A stretch of DNA of 64,000 nucleotides from Candidatus Obscuribacter sp. (GTDB lineage Bacteria > Cyanobacteriota > Vampirovibrionia > Obscuribacterales > Obscuribacteraceae). The translations under genes and the position numbers were made by a program. Positions 9,384 through 18,622 of the stretch are shown in pieces (within the stretch, counting starts at the first letter, position 1; each line of letters opens with the position of its first letter). The notes under the pieces are model-generated. The model had not been told where the DNA came from, did not search any database, and saw nothing but the letters and a program-made list of their open reading frames with translations. Location: NCBI GenBank assembly GCA_021772095.1, contig JADYXR010000128.1:62001-126000 (forward strand), given 5' to 3'.

Positions 9384-9444
9384 AGTTGGTCGAAAACTGG
9401 GCAGGCGCTGCGCTCAGATTTCTATGCAATAATCAGGTTTTGCC

Positions 9445-10401
9445 TTAACCGTCAGAAGTGATTTGTTCAACCAATTCTTTCAGCACACCTTCAGCTTTAT
9501 CGTTCTCGATCTGACAGGTACCGGCTTTCTCGTGGCCGCCGCCGTTGTACTTCAAACAGAGTTCGCCGATGTTCGTTTTCGATGAGCGATTGACAATCGA
9601 CTTACCGATTGCAAATACGGTGTTCTGCTGTTTCAGCCCCCAGAGCACGTGTATGGAGATGTTCGTGTCCGGATACATCGCGTAAATCATGAATCTGTTG
9701 CCGGCAAAGATGGTTTCTTCACCCTTGAGATTCAGCACAATCAAGTTTTTATGAACAGTGGAACAACGTTTCACCTGGTCTTTGAACTTCTCGGCTTGTT
9801 CGTTATAGAGCTCAACTCTCTCGACAACATCAGGCATCTGCATGATTTCTTTGATGTCGTGATCTTTGCAAGCGTCGATCAGCTCCATCATCAAATTGTA
9901 ATTCGAGATCCGGAAATTTCTGAAACGACCAAGACCTGTGCGCGGATCCATCAAATAGTTCAACAGAACCCAGTCAGTCGGATCTAAAATTTCTTCCTTG
10001 CTGAACTGTGCCGCGTCCGCCTTGTCGACGGCAACCATCATGTCGGTCCACTTTGCCGGGAATTTATCCAGACCGCCGTAGTAGTCGTAGACCACTCGCG
10101 CAGCCGACATGGCGTCCGGATCAATAATATGATTTTCTTTCTTGTTTTTGACGCGGATGGTTTCACTCAAGTGGTGGTCGAAAGCCAGATGCACGCCATC
10201 AACATAAGGGAGGTTCGTGGTTATGTCACGATCGGTAATCTCAACCTTTCCGTCTTGCATGTCTTTGGGATGAACAAACAGGATGTCATCAATCATGTTC
10301 ATGTGCTTCAACATCACGGCACAGACCAGTCCGTCGAAGTCGCTGCGGGTCACAAGTCTATATTTTGTGGCGTTCTGGGTCGAATTTGTGGAAGTTGTCA
10401 T
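9445..10401 (-). CDS. DHH/DHHA1 family phosphoesterase (exopolyphosphatase-like)
   Basis: 318 residues, ATG with GGAGAG upstream. The DHH metal-binding core is visible: RSDFDG (19-24), FDHH at 74-77, and D105 to Y108 region. The DHHA1 domain ends with GGGHEKAG (287-294). Members hydrolyse phosphodiester or phosphoanhydride bonds with Mn2+ (oligoribonucleases, c-di-NMP phosphodiesterases, pyrophosphatases, some exopolyphosphatases). Which of these applies cannot be told from sequence. The gene is divergent from the TPR-zincin gene at 10548 and convergent with the methyltransferase. If the organism is an Obscuribacter relative, polyphosphate turnover would be a reasonable hypothesis, but it is not shown here. 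Confidence 0.85.
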   Translation of the reverse strand: MTTSTNSTQNATKYRLVTRSDFDGLVCAVMLKHMNMIDDILFVHPKDMQDGKVEITDRDITTNLPYVDGVHLAFDHHLSETIRVKNKKENHIIDPDAMSAARVVYDYYGGLDKFPAKWTDMMVAVDKADAAQFSKEEILDPTDWVLLNYLMDPRTGLGRFRNFRISNYNLMMELIDACKDHDIKEIMQMPDVVERVELYNEQAEKFKDQVKRCSTVHKNLIVLNLKGEETIFAGNRFMIYAMYPDTNISIHVLWGLKQQNTVFAIGKSIVNRSSKTNIGELCLKYNGGGHEKAGTCQIENDKAEGVLKELVEQITSDG

Positions 10402-10547
10402 CGCTCTCTCCGTAGCCTCTACGCGCGCTCATAGTACTTAGTAAATATGCGCTTGGATGAAAATTGAATGCCCCCTTTTTTGACCGAATAAACCTCAGAG
10501 GCAATTTCCGGTAGAATTAGCCTTGGCACGTTCGACCGGAGGCTCTC

Positions 10548-12380
10548 TTGCAAGAACAATCAGGACACTCGCCCTTTCGCCAGGTGGCACCACTGGCGGT
10601 ACTGGTAGCGGCAATGTGCTGCGCATCATATTGGGCAACACCGTTAGTTGCGGAATCCGTTTTTAAAACCGAGCACACCATAGATGGTGGCGCGTTACCG
10701 AGTCCGGGTTATGATGAAATCACCGATCCCAAGACGGCATTGGCGTTTTACAACAAGGCCAATGTGCACTATCACATCGGCGACACAAAAGGGACGATAG
10801 AAAATTGCAACAAATCGCTGGCGCTCGATCCTCACAATGCCGAGGCATTATTCCTTCGCGCTTCGGCATATCTTGACGATGAGAAGAACAAAGAAGGTCT
10901 GAAAGACGTCAACAAAGCTATTCAACTCGATCCGAAAAATGCCGAGTATTACCTGACTCGTGGTCGTTGTTTCACGATCATGGACAACGCGACCAGGGCG
11001 ATTGAAAACTACACCACAGCAATCAGTTTAGACAGCACTAACCCCGCCACATACTGTGCGCGCGCATATCTGCTGGGCGCTTCAAAAAAACCGCAACAAG
11101 CAATTGAAGATTTAACCGTGGCGGAAAAACTCGATCCAAGAGATGCGTGGGTCCCCTTTCAGAGAGGAAACGAAAAGCTTATTCTGGGCGACAAACAAGG
11201 CGCCATCGCAGACTACAACAAATCCCTTGCTATAGATTCTAAATACACGCCGGTTTACTTCAACCGTGGACGCGTGCTTTGCGAATTAGGCGACAGGATT
11301 CAAGGACACAAAGATCTCGATAAGGCCATTGAAACAAACGCCAAAGACGCCTATGCCTACCGCGTTCGTGCACTGGTTCTTCTTGAAGAAGGAAACACAA
11401 AGCTAAGCGAACAAGATTCAATGAAGGCATTGGAACTGGAGATTCAGGACGAGAAAGATATAAAAGCTGGTAAGAAGAAAAAGAAAAAGCGATACGAAGT
11501 TATCAAAGACCCGCTTGTTTACAAGTTCTGTGCCGACACAATTCAGCAAGAGCAGAAGATTTTCGGTGCGGCAAAAGTTCCGATTAATCGATTGTATATT
11601 TGTTATCGAACCGGCAGATCGTGCCAAACGACGATGGTTGACGAAAAACGCGGCATCTTCGTGATTTGCATGGCGAATGACTCAAGCGTCGACATCTACT
11701 ATTTCAGCCTCGTTCACGAATTGATGCACCTGCTGAATACCAGACTGGCAGACCCTTTCATCGAAGGATTGTGCACCATGTTCGTGGACCACACAGATCC
11801 ACCAAGCCAGCGCAAATTCAAATTGTGGTCAAAACGATATCAGCGAGGCGTGCTTCGGCTGCCGTTTTACGCAGAAACGTACTTGATGACCAAAGACCTG
11901 GAAACCGAATTGACGTTGGAGGGACTTTCGCAGATCCTGAGGTACAGGGCGAAACACACCGGCTCCAAAGACTGGGAACACATCGATTCCGATGCCTGGT
12001 TAGCCTCGCTACCGGAACCAAAGCGCACTGCCGCTCGAAACATCATTGCCAAATATGCCGACGTAATCGAAGATCACCTGCCTGACGACGGTGCGTATGG
12101 CTTTGCAAGACCATCCGGAACGAAGCGCAAAGATGGAAAGGTCAAGGACCAGTACGGCAAAGACATCAAACAGCCAGGTGTTCCGGAAACTGAAAGCGCG
12201 AAGGAAAAAATCCGAAAGTTGCAAGACCAACGAGAGCGCAACTTGAGATGGCCGCTCGATAATTTGCGTGATGTGGCGCCTGAAAAAGACAGCGATCCAG
12301 CCGATAAAAAACCGTCAAGTCCGAAGCCACAAGTCTATCGGCAAACATCGTTGCGCGAAGACTTCAGTTTTGTGAGATAG
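10548..12380 (+). CDS. TPR protein fused to a zincin-like HExxH peptidase domain
   Basis: 610 residues. The start is TTG at 10548, chosen because a perfect GGAGG sits at 10538-10542. The N-terminus has a hydrophobic segment (VAPLAVLVAAMCCASYWATP, about 13-32), a signal peptide or anchor. Residues ~60-290 carry about seven tetratricopeptide repeats (for example AEALFLRASAYLDDEKNKEG). Residues ~315-500 look like a gluzincin-type metallopeptidase with HELMH at about 390-394 and a possible third ligand Glu in DPFIEGL ten residues on. The C-terminus is charged and proline-rich. It is probably an envelope peptidase with TPRs recruiting a partner. Family name unknown; the peptidase call rests mainly on the motif. 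Confidence 0.75.
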   Translation: MQEQSGHSPFRQVAPLAVLVAAMCCASYWATPLVAESVFKTEHTIDGGALPSPGYDEITDPKTALAFYNKANVHYHIGDTKGTIENCNKSLALDPHNAEALFLRASAYLDDEKNKEGLKDVNKAIQLDPKNAEYYLTRGRCFTIMDNATRAIENYTTAISLDSTNPATYCARAYLLGASKKPQQAIEDLTVAEKLDPRDAWVPFQRGNEKLILGDKQGAIADYNKSLAIDSKYTPVYFNRGRVLCELGDRIQGHKDLDKAIETNAKDAYAYRVRALVLLEEGNTKLSEQDSMKALELEIQDEKDIKAGKKKKKKRYEVIKDPLVYKFCADTIQQEQKIFGAAKVPINRLYICYRTGRSCQTTMVDEKRGIFVICMANDSSVDIYYFSLVHELMHLLNTRLADPFIEGLCTMFVDHTDPPSQRKFKLWSKRYQRGVLRLPFYAETYLMTKDLETELTLEGLSQILRYRAKHTGSKDWEHIDSDAWLASLPEPKRTAARNIIAKYADVIEDHLPDDGAYGFARPSGTKRKDGKVKDQYGKDIKQPGVPETESAKEKIRKLQDQRERNLRWPLDNLRDVAPEKDSDPADKKPSSPKPQVYRQTSLREDFSFVR

Positions 12381-12384
12381 AGAG

Positions 12385-14553
12385 TTACTTCTTAGTAGGC
12401 ATGCGAGGACGCTCACGTTCCGGTGGCACCGTCCGTGGTTGCTGAGGCTCTCGTGGTCGCCCGTCGCGGCGAGTTCCCGGTGGTCCTTGCTGCGTCCACT
12501 CTGGAGGCGCCTTCTGCTGCGGTCGCTCCGGACCCTGCGAATTTGGCAGAGGCGGTGTGAGCCAGACTCTTTCAGGAACTGTATCGCTAGGCGTGGAGCC
12601 CGTTTTACCAACAATTTCTTCGCCGGCCGGCGTGATGATGCGGCGCTTCTCGCCCTGGCTAATGATGACGGTGCCCGCGGGAAGCTGCTTTCCTTCATTG
12701 GTGAATCTGCCATCGTTATTACCGATCAAATCCACTTTCATCGGAAACGCTCTTCCAGTCGGCTTCCAAATTGGATTCTCAGCTGTTCCTTCTTGTTTGT
12801 ATTCCAGCCATGAATCGGGATTGTCTCTAGCTGGAGCCATTTTAATCGGCTGCCCGCCTGCAGGCGTGACGATTACTTCAGTTGGAATTTTGCCTGTTTT
12901 GTCGTAATTGACGTCAATCAGCGAATTGTCTTTTCTGGAATGATGCATCTCTACTCGTGGAACACCTTCGGCATTCCGCGATGTAATAGTGATTCTGTCG
13001 CTGTTTCCTTTTTTAGGATCGGCATCCCACGGGCGTCTTAGCGTAGTGCCGTCGCCATAAGTTTCAAACGCGTCTCCCGTATTTCGATCGTAAGTCGAGA
13101 TAAATTCTTGACCACGCTCATTGCGAACTCGCGTTTCACCGTTGCCATAAACATTATATTGCCGGCCGGTTGTGTGATCGATTACGACATCGACGGTTTC
13201 TTTGCCTTTCTCTCCTGGAGCCAGTTTCGGCATGAAATCTTTCATCGGTTTATCTTGAACAAGCTGATTGCGATTAGCCAACATTTCTTGTTGAACTTTC
13301 GCTCTTTCCTGCGGATCAGCAAGTCTTGCCGGATCAGCCGGAGTCATCAGTTGTTTCACTTTAGCGATTTGATCTTCTGGAAGAGACTGTCCAGGACCAG
13401 CTTTGAATTCAAACCAGCCAGTGTTGTTTTTGCGAGTCGTATCAGGAATGTCTGAAATTCGATGACCGAATTCGACCGCCTTACCGTTTCGATCGCGAAC
13501 AGTATAACTCAAGAGCCCGTCATCACCCTGGTTTTGACCTCTGTCGCGAAACTTGTCGGATGAATATTCGTAATCGATTTGTCTGCCATCTTCCATCCGC
13601 ACGGAGCGAATCGGATTCACCGGATATGGTGCCAAGTTTGCGTCCGGGCTAGACGCCATCACGGTTCTGTCGTCGCGTTTGATCATCCGTTTATTGGAGT
13701 CAAGCACACCATAGCCATCTTTATCGAGATAGTCCAAGCGCAGATCCGATCTGATTGCTACATCAGTTCGCCCAGCCAGTCTAGGTTCGACTGCCATTGT
13801 TCCATCACGCTGCCGGCGCTCGATGCGCAGGCTGCCGTCCGGACCTTTGATGCCGCGCTCAACTAATTGCACTTCGTTCTTTTCGTTTTTCCGTGTCACA
13901 TCGTAGCTATCGACTTTTCCGTCAGCGCCGAATTTGAAAGCAAACTTGTCGCCTTGCGGCGTGTTCACTTCGAACTTACGTCCGGCATTATCAAACCTGG
14001 TGATGAAGCCTTCGTAGTTCGTTTCCGCTAAACGACCGTTGTTGAATTTCTCGTACGATCCGTCAGGAAAGGTTCGGTTGGCAATTCTATAGGTGTTGTC
14101 GACGCGGTCATAATATTCGCTGACGCGCGTGGGGTAGGTTCGTGTCAGACCTTTTTCTGACGGAACATCCACTGTCATATCCGGATTGACCAGGATCCTG
14201 GTGTTGCCAATCATGATTGGTGTGGGCTCGCCTTTCGTCAGGCGACCACGCCCGAGCGGCTTACCATCGGCACCAATGACATCGACCATGTTTCCTCTGG
14301 GGTCAATACGCACAGTATTGCCGCCTACCGTCGGAATCTCGGTCCATGAAGCTTGTCCAGCTTGCTGTGGTCGGTCAACGCCCTGTGGTTGGTCGAAATA
14401 CCGCCCGCCATCATTGCGCGACCAGGTCTGCGGCTGCGGACCGTCAGCGGCTGCCAGAGCCAGATTGGTTCTAGCTTCGAGCCCGACGCTATTCGGATTG
14501 GTGTCGTTATCTGCGCCGGTATCACCGACATCAGGTCGATCGCCTCTAGCCAT
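12385..14553 (-). CDS. Large repeat-rich protein with YD-like beta repeats, unknown function
   Basis: 722 residues, ATG with GAGGAG eight bases upstream. There is no signal peptide or membrane helix. Residues 1-75 are disordered and Asp/Gln rich. Residues ~75-640 are dominated by short beta-strand units of the type DGSYEKFNNGRL, NAGRKFEV and GDAFETYGDGTTLRRP, recalling YD/RHS-like or MORN-like beta repeats without a canonical RHS core motif. The C-terminal ~50 residues are Pro/Arg/Gln rich. No toxin domain or immunity gene is evident. The stop is 4 nt from the stop of the convergent TPR-zincin gene. It may be an exported or surface protein using a non-Sec route, but nothing in the sequence proves this. 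Confidence 0.7.
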   Translation of the reverse strand: MARGDRPDVGDTGADNDTNPNSVGLEARTNLALAAADGPQPQTWSRNDGGRYFDQPQGVDRPQQAGQASWTEIPTVGGNTVRIDPRGNMVDVIGADGKPLGRGRLTKGEPTPIMIGNTRILVNPDMTVDVPSEKGLTRTYPTRVSEYYDRVDNTYRIANRTFPDGSYEKFNNGRLAETNYEGFITRFDNAGRKFEVNTPQGDKFAFKFGADGKVDSYDVTRKNEKNEVQLVERGIKGPDGSLRIERRQRDGTMAVEPRLAGRTDVAIRSDLRLDYLDKDGYGVLDSNKRMIKRDDRTVMASSPDANLAPYPVNPIRSVRMEDGRQIDYEYSSDKFRDRGQNQGDDGLLSYTVRDRNGKAVEFGHRISDIPDTTRKNNTGWFEFKAGPGQSLPEDQIAKVKQLMTPADPARLADPQERAKVQQEMLANRNQLVQDKPMKDFMPKLAPGEKGKETVDVVIDHTTGRQYNVYGNGETRVRNERGQEFISTYDRNTGDAFETYGDGTTLRRPWDADPKKGNSDRITITSRNAEGVPRVEMHHSRKDNSLIDVNYDKTGKIPTEVIVTPAGGQPIKMAPARDNPDSWLEYKQEGTAENPIWKPTGRAFPMKVDLIGNNDGRFTNEGKQLPAGTVIISQGEKRRIITPAGEEIVGKTGSTPSDTVPERVWLTPPLPNSQGPERPQQKAPPEWTQQGPPGTRRDGRPREPQQPRTVPPERERPRMPTKK

Positions 14554-14610
14554 AGCTATAACTCCTCAAACTAAATGTGATCGCAGCGAGCGAAAGGCAC
14601 TTTGTAGTAA

Positions 14611-14638
14611 GTTTTATTCCCTCTCGGCTGTCTTGCAA
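14611..14638 (-). promoter_or_regulatory. Possible sigma-70 promoter of the repeat-rich protein gene
   Basis: On the minus strand TTGCAA (14638-14633), a 16-bp spacer and TAAAAC (14616-14611). Each hexamer matches 4 of 6 consensus positions. It lies about 58 nt upstream of the ATG at 14553. Confidence 0.3.
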
Positions 14639-14828
14639 ACCCCGTATCGCTGAACTGGTGAGCAAGAACCCCTTGGGATCACTCTATAAGATAACTATCT
14701 ATCTGTAGATGGGAGAAACCGGGGGCTCTGGATTAATTTTTGAATTCAGGGCGATTCGAGCGCAAATTGCCCGCAGGTTGTTGCGAAATTTTGCCCAAAA
14801 GGCAGCTGCAGTTTCAATATCACTCGCT

Positions 14829-15494
14829 TTAAAGGCCGGGCTGAGGTTTCGAAGTGGTCTGACCTTTCGAATGGCGGTCGTCGTCATCGTCTTCGTCAGC
14901 TTCATCGCGCATCCAGCTGAGAACCTGCTTGAAACTGTCCCTGCGCAATCGTTGTTCCAGCTTCGTGGAAATTCGACTGAGCAGATCTTTTTGATTGACC
15001 GCAATGCTGATGATTTTGTAGCTGCCTGAACGATTGCTCAATCGCCAGATCACGCTGTCTTGCTTCCTCCCAACAGTCATCAAGGTTTTGATGTATAGAT
15101 TGCCATTCAAAGGCGACTGCGATTTATATGAAATCTCCGCTTTATTGAAAATTCGATGCCACCGCTTGTAGTACCGCTCCTCGATTAGTTTTCGAAAGGT
15201 TGAAGCGAACTCGCTTCTCTCAACTGGTTTCAGCTTTTCCCAATGTGAGCCCAGCGCAATCTCAGACATCTCTTCGTAGTCGATTGCTGACGCGGCTTCT
15301 TTGAACACCGCCGGACTGGCTTCGTTGCCGTGCCAGACGGAAAACAAGTTGACTACTTTCTCAACAGTCGGTTTGCCTGACGTGTCATTGAGCGCATCGG
15401 CAGAGGAGGAGCACGCAACCAAGATAGTGAACAGGGTGGAGAGAACTAACGGCGCGGCACTAGCGGCAACGAACTTTGACAAGCGAAGGGACAT
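14829..15494 (-). CDS. MlaC/Ttg2D-like phospholipid-binding lipoprotein
   Basis: 221 residues from ATG 15494; a longer frame to 15587 would bury the signal peptide, so the shorter start is preferred. Residues 1-27 are a lipoprotein signal with lipobox LVAC and Cys28 as the acylation site. The mature part matches the MlaC/toluene-tolerance fold: KPTVEKVVNLFSVW, a helical segment with FASTFRKLIEERYYKRW, then beta strands including WRLSNRSGSYKIISIAVN. MlaC proteins shuttle phospholipids between membranes. They are usually soluble periplasmic proteins, so lipidation is a deviation. The tail is Asp-rich (DEDDDDD). The usual mlaFED genes are not adjacent; the nearest transporter is an ABC-2 pair 336 nt upstream. 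Confidence in family is good, in partner low. Confidence 0.8.
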   Translation of the reverse strand: MSLRLSKFVAASAAPLVLSTLFTILVACSSSADALNDTSGKPTVEKVVNLFSVWHGNEASPAVFKEAASAIDYEEMSEIALGSHWEKLKPVERSEFASTFRKLIEERYYKRWHRIFNKAEISYKSQSPLNGNLYIKTLMTVGRKQDSVIWRLSNRSGSYKIISIAVNQKDLLSRISTKLEQRLRRDSFKQVLSWMRDEADEDDDDDRHSKGQTTSKPQPGL

Positions 15495-15830
15495 TATGAT
15501 ACCCGTGATGGAACCGATGTTTAGCGCGACCCTCAAATCTCGAGGTTTGCAAAACCTGATCGAGCCCTCTTTATTTATATAGCGCATGCGGAGGCTTTGC
15601 TCAACCGAAGATTGATCAGTCGCTGCGGATTTCGGTCAGGGGCACCGATACGTCAAACATCTAATCAGACACAGCGTCAAAGACAGGGATTGCTGAGTCG
15701 GCTAAAGAACGATTCGTTATCGAATTCGGTTTGGAAGCGACTGAACACAATTGCAAGCCGCTGAGCGCAACTGCATGCTGTCTGAACGCAACTGCAGGCG
15801 GGCGAACGCGAACGCTCCTTGAGGCTCCCT
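15495..15830. other. Intergenic region with short degenerate tandem repeats
   Basis: 336 nt between the ABC permease stop and the MlaC-like gene, both on the minus strand. Apart from the tandem repeat at 15741-15802 nothing gene-like was found; open frames here are short and lack ribosome sites. Confidence 0.5.
15741..15802. repeat. Three ~21-bp degenerate tandem repeats
   Basis: Units 15741-15760, 15761-15781 and 15782-15802 share the pattern CTGARCRCAAYTGCA followed by six variable bases. A partial fourth unit (CGAACGCGAACG) follows. They lie in the gap downstream of the ABC permease gene. Confidence 0.6.
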
Positions 15831-16874
15831 CTAAAGAACAGCCTGTCGGTGTTTCAACAACTGTGTCGCGATCAACAGTCCGCCCACCGACCAACACATC
15901 AGAACGAAGATGTCGAGCCCGTAATTCGCCGGGGTCGACAGCATCACGCCTTTGAATGCATCGGCTGCATAATACATCGGAAAGCCGCGAGCGAACGCCT
16001 GTTCCCAGGCCGGCATTCCGTCCACTGGCACCATGATGCCGGAAACAAACATGACGGCCACTCCAAAAATCGAAATTACCATCGTGTAAATTCGAATGGT
16101 TCTGAGCAAACATGCGACGCCGAGACCGAGACAGGTAAAGCAAAACATACTGCAGAGAGTGACACCAACTAGACCAGGTAAATTGTGCCCGAGTTGAAAG
16201 CCCACAACGGGTGATGTGAGCGCCAGCGCGATCCACACTACGAGCGAAGCTTCAGCCGTCACCGTAAATATTTTAGCGATGATGGCAGAACGCAAACCGT
16301 TTGGCGTAAGAATAATTTGGCGATATGTCTTTTCCATCCACTCGTAAATCCAGGAGAAGCCCAGATTCATGCAAGCCAGAACATAACAAAGATACGCCAC
16401 CAAACCCGGTGTCACATAGTCACGCAAACTAAAGCTTACCGGAAACATAGTTTCCGAATTAATCGGGATACTCAAAGCCCCCGAATGTTGTGACAAAACG
16501 TTCAAAAGCCCCATGGAGATTTGTTCATCGACAAGCGGATTGTAGCCCTCTGTCAGAATTTGCACGGAGTCTTCAATCAGGTCTTGCTGCACATTCGCTA
16601 AGGCGATTATCTTGCCCTGAACCAGGTCACTCTTAGCTTGATCGAGATCTTTGTAGTTTATGACTTGAAACTTCTTTGACGCTTCCAGCTTCTCTTCCAG
16701 ATCGCTTACTTCAGAAGGATCATACAATCCGAACGGCATTTGTGCCACACCGGATATGGTGTCACCAACAAACACGATAATTAGCACCGCCAATAGCGTG
16801 CTCGAAAAGAAGTACAACGGCCGTCTTGCCCATTGCACCAGGTCTTTCCGAATGATAGCGAAAATTGCATTCAT
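15831..16874 (-). CDS. ABC-2 type transporter permease
   Basis: 347 residues. There is one membrane helix near the N-terminus (about 18-38), a ~130-residue extracytoplasmic domain, then five helices in the C-terminal half (about 178-335), the ABC-2/YhgE-type topology of drug, lipid or polysaccharide exporters. Its ATG overlaps the stop of the upstream ATPase gene (TAATG), so the two are translationally coupled and form one transporter. Substrate is not predictable. The minus-strand frame at 15661-16236 is a shadow. Confidence 0.9.
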   Translation of the reverse strand: MNAIFAIIRKDLVQWARRPLYFFSSTLLAVLIIVFVGDTISGVAQMPFGLYDPSEVSDLEEKLEASKKFQVINYKDLDQAKSDLVQGKIIALANVQQDLIEDSVQILTEGYNPLVDEQISMGLLNVLSQHSGALSIPINSETMFPVSFSLRDYVTPGLVAYLCYVLACMNLGFSWIYEWMEKTYRQIILTPNGLRSAIIAKIFTVTAEASLVVWIALALTSPVVGFQLGHNLPGLVGVTLCSMFCFTCLGLGVACLLRTIRIYTMVISIFGVAVMFVSGIMVPVDGMPAWEQAFARGFPMYYAADAFKGVMLSTPANYGLDIFVLMCWSVGGLLIATQLLKHRQAVL

Positions 16875-17851
16875 TAGTTCAATACAATTTCCTTCTGGTC
16901 ATTGGCGATCGCAAGGAAAACTTCTTCCAGGTTAGGCTCACTGGTGGCAAATCGAGAGAACGAGACATCATTTTCCGACAGCCACGTCAGAATCGATTGC
17001 AGGCTTTCGACCAATCGCGTGTCGCTCGCCCTGCTGACGCTAATGGTGTTTCGCAAAGCGTCGTATTGAGCGTCGCCACCGAACCGGGATTGAAACTCAC
17101 TCATGATCGCTTGCAACTTGGTGTGATCGGGAAACTCTGTTAGTCGGATCGCAATTCCACGGATGCCTTTGATCTTGTGACGCAATTCTTCAATCGTTCC
17201 TTCAGCAACAATCTTGCCACCACGGATGATACCAACGCGATCGGCCAGCAGTTCCGCCTCTTCGAGATAGTGCGTGGTGAGAAGTACGGTCACACCCAAC
17301 GTCTTCAATTCTTTCAAAGATTGCCAGATCTGCCTCCGCGCGGCTGGATCAAGTCCAACAGTGGGCTCGTCCATAAACAACACCTGGGGCGAATGCAACA
17401 TCGCACCAGCAATTGTGAGCTTGCGTTGCATGCCACCGGAGAACTCGCCGGCGCGGTCGTTCATTCGATCCAACAACTCAGCTCGTTGCAACAGCTCCAA
17501 AATTCTTTGCTTAGCGATAGCAGGGGCGATACCATGCAAATCAGCGATGAACTTCAAGTTCTCGTACGCAGTCAATTCGTGATAGATGGCGACATCCTGC
17601 GAGACGATGCCGAAGCATCCTTTCGCCTTCTCCGGATATTTCCGTCCATCAAAGCCGCAGACTTTGAACGTTCCGGAAGTTGGTTTCAACAACGTCGTCA
17701 GCATGCTGATGCTGGTTGTTTTGCCAGCACCGTTATCGCCCAGCAGCGCGTACAGCTCGCCCGGGTAAACTTTGAGATTGAGCTTATCGACTACGGTTCT
17801 CTTCCCGAAGGACTTGCTCAGATCGATTGTTTCGATCGTCGGTTCAGACAA
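16874..17851 (-). CDS. ABC transporter ATP-binding protein (DrrA/NodI type)
   Basis: 325 residues, TTG start; no in-frame ATG lies upstream. Residues 1-225 form the nucleotide-binding domain: Walker A GDNGAGKTT (about 38-46), Q-loop FGIVSQDV, signature FSGGMQRK, Walker B VLFMDEPT, D-loop GLDPAARR and H-loop TTHYLEEAE. A C-terminal DUF4162-like domain (about 240-320) follows, as in ABC-2 exporters. It powers the overlapping permease gene at 15831. Probable export of a lipid, drug or glycan. Confidence 0.93.
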   Translation of the reverse strand: MSEPTIETIDLSKSFGKRTVVDKLNLKVYPGELYALLGDNGAGKTTSISMLTTLLKPTSGTFKVCGFDGRKYPEKAKGCFGIVSQDVAIYHELTAYENLKFIADLHGIAPAIAKQRILELLQRAELLDRMNDRAGEFSGGMQRKLTIAGAMLHSPQVLFMDEPTVGLDPAARRQIWQSLKELKTLGVTVLLTTHYLEEAELLADRVGIIRGGKIVAEGTIEELRHKIKGIRGIAIRLTEFPDHTKLQAIMSEFQSRFGGDAQYDALRNTISVSRASDTRLVESLQSILTWLSENDVSFSRFATSEPNLEEVFLAIANDQKEIVLN

Positions 17852-18217
17852 TTTGTTATTTGCTCGTCGCCGCCAGGAGATTGGATCTTTATCTTAGCTG
17901 GTTGAACCATATCCGCAAAACAATCCTGACAGTAGGGACATTACCAGACACGCAAGCTTAGGCTTCAGATCAAGTCCGCAACCCAGACCCAAAGGCGAAA
18001 CTGAAGCTGTCACCTCGCTGTCAGAACGAAGGAATTGTCATAAAGTAGGAACTCCGTAAGTTCGACAGTTGCTGAGGCGGCGTGCCTGAACGAAGCGCCT
18101 GGAACAGCCGGAGCGCCTGGTTATTAAATTTACTGTCTGCAGAGTTGTCAGAAAAACGGGCATCTTTCATGACCGCCTTAAATGATCAAAAATATGACCG
18201 TCTTCCCCAACCAAAGT
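17852..18217. other. Intergenic region upstream of the ABC operon
   Basis: 366 nt between the STAS gene stop and the ABC ATPase start, both minus strand. It contains one dispersed palindromic element (18147-18174) with further ATGAC words on its right. No convincing promoter or gene was recognised. Confidence 0.5.
18147..18174. repeat. Dispersed 28-bp imperfect palindrome, copy 3
   Basis: Starts GTCAGAAAAACGGGC and ends TTTCATGACC. It lies 44 nt downstream of the STAS gene stop. Confidence 0.7.
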
Positions 18218-18544
18218 CTAGCACTCAGAACCTGACGTCGTCGGAGGCGCGCCACACGCTCTGAGAATGCTGTCCGTATGCGAAACTTTGAAAACTTTGT
18301 AGACCGTCGGCCGAATGTTTCTTATCGCGATGTCGTGTTTTTTCGACTCAGCTCGGAGCAATATCTCCTCCAGCCATTCGAGACCCTCTACCGTGATAAA
18401 CGTGCAAGTTCTGAAATCGAGAACGATATTTTTCTCGTCGGCAGCGAGGATGCGCTCCACTTCTTCCAGACCACGATCCAGCGATCCGGCCACGAGAATG
18501 GTTTCACTCGGCTCAATCTTGGTTGTATTCTTTTTGGTAGCCAT
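18218..18544 (-). CDS. STAS-domain protein (anti-sigma antagonist or MlaB-like)
   Basis: 108 residues from ATG 18544, chosen over the longer frame (to 18610) because AGAGGA precedes it. The fold follows STAS: strand IEPSETILVAG, then NIVLDFRTCTFITVEGLEWLEEILLRAE, then a second IAIRNIRP strand and C-terminal helix. In anti-sigma antagonists the phosphorylated Ser lies at the end of the central strand; here that loop reads CTFITVEG, with Thr residues available. No partner kinase or sigma factor is adjacent. It lies 78 nt downstream of adhE and may be co-transcribed. Role is inferred from the fold only. Confidence 0.7.
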   Translation of the reverse strand: MATKKNTTKIEPSETILVAGSLDRGLEEVERILAADEKNIVLDFRTCTFITVEGLEWLEEILLRAESKKHDIAIRNIRPTVYKVFKVSHTDSILRACGAPPTTSGSEC

Positions 18545-18622
18545 TGCTTTTCCTCTAAACGCATAAGACTGGTTATCTAAATCGCTTCCGCACATTGAAG
18601 CGAGCACCACGGATAGTGCCGA

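Noticed and set aside
12385..14553. RHS/polymorphic toxin
   Set aside because: Beta repeats are YD-like but no RHS core signature, toxin tip or immunity gene was seen.
15741..15802. CRISPR array
   Set aside because: Units are adjacent and degenerate, with no unique spacers of constant length and no cas genes.
15661..16236. 191-residue minus-strand ORF
   Set aside because: It overlaps the ABC permease in another frame, has no ribosome site and no domain-like composition.
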